Of a stretch of DNA of 23,816 nt, positions 21,872-23,816 are shown piece after piece. Each line of letters starts with the position of its first letter. The first letter of the stretch is position 1. Location of the stretch: positions 1-23,816 of the forward strand of contig CAYUVY010000014.1 of the NCBI GenBank assembly GCA_964448465.1. The letters are read 5' to 3'. The notes beneath the pieces were generated by a model. That model ran no database searches and had not been told where the DNA came from. It saw nothing but the letters and a program-made list of their open reading frames with translations. A program made the position numbers and the translations under genes. The stretch is from CAYTYZ01 sp964448465. Its GTDB lineage: Bacteria > Patescibacteriota > Microgenomatia > UBA12405.

Positions 21872-22549
21872 TTATTTGATTTGGCCGTCTTGAATAAGTA
21901 TGGTGCGGTCGGCTTGTTTGGCCAGATTAGGGTCGTGGGTGACAAAAACAATAGTTCGGCCTTCTTTGTGTAGCTGGTGGAAAATTTCCATGACCTCCCT
22001 CCCCGACTGGCTGTCTAGGTTACCAGTAGGTTCGTCGGCTAAAAGTATTTGGGGATCGTTGACCAGTGAGCGGGCAATGGCTACGCGTTGCTGTTGTCCT
22101 CCGGAAAGTTGGGCAGGAGTGTTTTTTAGTTTGTCAGACAGACCTACTTTGGTAAGCTGGATAATTGCCCTATCTTTGCGCTCTTCCTTTTTTATATCAG
22201 AGTACAAAAGTGGCAAAATGACGTTGTCTAGAGCAGAGGTTTTGGCCAGGAGGTTAAATTGCTGAAAAACAAAACCTAGGGTTTTGTTGCGCAAAATGGC
22301 TAGTTTGCTTTCGGGGAGTTTGGAGACATCTTGGTTGTTTAATAAGACTTGTCCGGAGGTGGGAATGTCTAGTAGTCCAATAATGTGCATTAAGGTAGAT
22401 TTGCCAGAACCCGATGGGCCAGTAATAGAAACGAATTCTCCGGGATAAATACTTACGTTGACTTTTTTTAGGGCGGTAAAAGTGGTGTCTCCTGTTTGAT
22501 AGGATTTAACCACATCAATTATTTGTAAGACAGGAGTCTGTTTAGTCAT
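21872..22549 (-). CDS. MacB/LolD-type ABC transporter ATP-binding protein
   Basis: A 225-residue ATPase with Walker A GPSGSGKST (44-52), signature LSGGQQQRVAIAR (148-160), Walker B ILLADEPTGNLDS (168-180) and switch VTHD. The short, domain-only length and the motifs are those of the LolD/FtsE/YknY group that pairs with FtsX-type permeases. It begins 8 bp inside the adaptor gene and is followed by the permease. Confidence 0.95.
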   Translation of the reverse strand: MTKQTPVLQIIDVVKSYQTGDTTFTALKKVNVSIYPGEFVSITGPSGSGKSTLMHIIGLLDIPTSGQVLLNNQDVSKLPESKLAILRNKTLGFVFQQFNLLAKTSALDNVILPLLYSDIKKEERKDRAIIQLTKVGLSDKLKNTPAQLSGGQQQRVAIARSLVNDPQILLADEPTGNLDSQSGREVMEIFHQLHKEGRTIVFVTHDPNLAKQADRTILIQDGQIK

Positions 22550-23606
22550 TTAGAACCACCTGATCCAATAGCGACAAGCCAGAGGTAATTTCTACATAGT
22601 CTTGACTACTAAGGCCGGTGGTAACAGGAGTTTTAAGTTTGGTTTTCAGATCGGGAGCAAGTTTATAAACAAATTTGTTGCCATTTTCTTCATACACGGC
22701 CTCGATGGGTAGACTTAAAACTTGATTTTTATTAGCCTGTACCACTTGAATATTGCCATTCATACCCAGGCGATATTTTAGACTTGAGTTGGGATCATTG
22801 ATACTAAAACGGACTTCGTAAACTGTGGCTGCTTGGTTTTGCAAGGAATCAAAGGAGATATATTTAACGGTACTGTCTAGGTTTTCTTCCTTGTAGGCGT
22901 CGATAGTGAGAATAGCTGGTTGACCAAGGGATAACTTGGTGACATCTTCTTCATCAACCTCGGTTCGAAAATATAAACTGTCGGGGTTAACAATAGTAGC
23001 AATGGGAGTGCCGGCCAGAATATTGACACCAGAAGCTGGTTGAGGAAGCTCGACTACTAGACCTTCGACTGGACTATAGATAGTGGCGTATTTTAAGGTA
23101 AGATCGGTTAATTCTACGTCTAAAACGGCATTATTTAGACTAAATTGAGTGCGATCAACAATACGTTGAAGGTCGGTGGTCATAAGTAATTTGTCTCGAG
23201 TAGGTTTGTATTTATCTTGAGTATCTTCGAAATTCCAGCGATTGGTCATATAGTCATTAAGTTCTTTTTCCAACTGCTTTTTGAGTTGACGTTTATCTAG
23301 ACTGGCAATAGCTTGGCCCTTTTTAATCCTATCCCCTAGTTTGACACCGACCCAGGCGAGTTGGCCACCAGTTTGAAATTGGAGTTTGGCGTAAGATTCG
23401 GACTGAACCTTGCCGGTTAAGACTAGCCCTTGAGTAATATCACGCATTTTTACTTGTTCAAAGCGTTCGGTTTTAGCATTGATAGGTGCAGAAACTGGAT
23501 TTTTGGGTTGATTTTTTTGGGCTTGGGCTTTGCGAACTTGATAACCGACAAATAAGACAATTATAAGCAGGACAATTTTAAGCCAATGTTTGGAGAGAAA
23601 CTTCAT
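22542..23606 (-). CDS. Membrane fusion/adaptor protein (HlyD/MacA/YknX-like)
   Basis: A 354-residue protein with an N-terminal membrane anchor (about 8-22). It has a barrel-sandwich hybrid split around a short helical hairpin (AKLQFQTGGQLAWVGVKLGDRIKKGQAIASLD at one side, IYSPVEGLVVELPQPASG at the other), then a beta-barrel domain and a C-terminal membrane-proximal part (LPIEAVYEENGNKFVY). The hairpin is short, as in Gram-positive YknX-like adaptors that do not need an outer-membrane channel. It links the permease to substrate export. The operon order is adaptor, ATPase, permease. A TACAAT box 6 nt upstream suggests a leaderless message. Confidence 0.92.
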   Translation of the reverse strand: MKFLSKHWLKIVLLIIVLFVGYQVRKAQAQKNQPKNPVSAPINAKTERFEQVKMRDITQGLVLTGKVQSESYAKLQFQTGGQLAWVGVKLGDRIKKGQAIASLDKRQLKKQLEKELNDYMTNRWNFEDTQDKYKPTRDKLLMTTDLQRIVDRTQFSLNNAVLDVELTDLTLKYATIYSPVEGLVVELPQPASGVNILAGTPIATIVNPDSLYFRTEVDEEDVTKLSLGQPAILTIDAYKEENLDSTVKYISFDSLQNQAATVYEVRFSINDPNSSLKYRLGMNGNIQVVQANKNQVLSLPIEAVYEENGNKFVYKLAPDLKTKLKTPVTTGLSSQDYVEITSGLSLLDQVVLND

Positions 23607-23612
23607 TTGAGT

Positions 23613-23618
23613 ATTGTA
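23613..23618 (-). promoter_or_regulatory. -10 box (TACAAT) of the efflux operon
   Basis: TACAAT on the minus strand ends 6 nt before the ATG at 23606, in the short gap after the previous gene. It implies transcription starting at the start codon. No clear -35 is seen. Confidence 0.45.
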
Positions 23619-23630
23619 ACAAAATAAGCT

Positions 23631-23816
23631 CTATTTTACTAGCTTTTTGAGTTGTTTTACTTTCCACATAAACAGCTTTGCTTGGGCATTTTTGCCCTTA
23701 AGATTGGGAACACTTTCTTTGACATAGTGATAAGCAGTATCCAGGATTTGGCGAGGATTGTTTTTGGCCATACGGATGTAAATTCCACGATGAGTTAGGT
23801 CGTTTAGATTCTCGGC
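23631..23816 (-). CDS. C-terminal part of an unidentified protein (5' end off window)
   Basis: The minus strand is open from the window edge to TAG at 23631-23633, giving 61 residues. The sequence ends in KLFMWKVKQLKKLVK and is basic and probably helical; NPRQILDTAYHYVKESVPN is its most distinctive part. I cannot assign a family from the tail alone. It ends 24 bp before the efflux-operon start and is co-oriented. Confidence 0.55.
   Translation of the reverse strand, partial: AENLNDLTHRGIYIRMAKNNPRQILDTAYHYVKESVPNLKGKNAQAKLFMWKVKQLKKLVK

Noticed and set aside
1..23816. CRISPR array or restriction/defence island
   Set aside because: No regularly spaced repeats and no Cas, restriction or methylase genes are present; the HEPN-like gene alone does not make a defence island.

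Overview
The window looks like a chromosomal piece of a Candidate Phyla Radiation (Patescibacteria) bacterium, most likely of the Microgenomates type. This is inference. It rests on low to moderate GC, very tight and overlapping genes, several short or stand-alone versions of core proteins (129-aa LspA, 186-aa SPOUT methyltransferase), a DUF5666-like secreted protein, a small GIY-YIG nuclease next to a tRNA, and -10 boxes that sit almost on start codons. TGA is used as a stop (for example at 8943-8945), so the recoded Gracilibacteria/Absconditabacteria code does not apply.

Layout. 1-3.3 kb: an almost complete C45-family acyltransferase/amidohydrolase (minus, cut by the window edge), a small DUF3592-like membrane protein, a cold-shock protein, tRNA-His(GTG) followed by a broken tRNA-His copy carrying palindromic inserts, and two exported proteins in an overlapping pair. 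3.36-5.2 kb: a degenerate metallo-beta-lactamase-fold protein overlapping dnaB. 5.25-5.7 kb: a duplicated tRNA-Leu promoter plus tRNA 5' half flanking a small GIY-YIG gene, then intact tRNA-Leu(CAA). 5.74-8.3 kb: an ABC-2 type exporter (ATPase plus two DUF990-like permeases). 8.3-11.8 kb: a chain of overlapping genes: membrane protein, TraR/DksA-type zinc finger, lspA, RluD-type pseudouridine synthase, yebC, membrane protein. 11.78-12.4 kb: about 630 bp without a gene, holding a series of stem-loops, direct repeats and a 28-bp dif-like site just upstream of a single Xer-type recombinase gene (12.4-13.35 kb). 13.6-18.4 kb (minus): gyrB, a previously uncalled 54-aa membrane-protein gene, and gyrA, packed with 1-2 bp gaps behind a good promoter. 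18.45-20.6 kb (minus): TrmH-like methyltransferase, a membrane-anchored Cys-containing protein, a HEPN-like protein and a His/Asp-rich membrane protein. 20.6-23.6 kb (minus): a MacAB/YknXYZ-type efflux system (adaptor, ATPase, permease). The window ends in the C-terminal 61 residues of an unidentified protein.

How it fits together. The core theme is replication and chromosome handling (DnaB, gyrase, Xer plus dif-like site) together with translation-linked functions (tRNAs, YebC, RluD, TrmH), lipoprotein processing and two ABC exporters. The least explained parts are the tRNA-associated rearrangements. Two broken tRNA copies lie next to intact ones, both carry short hairpin inserts, and one is joined exactly at the anticodon loop to a GIY-YIG nuclease gene. 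A related hairpin lies in frame inside a protein gene.
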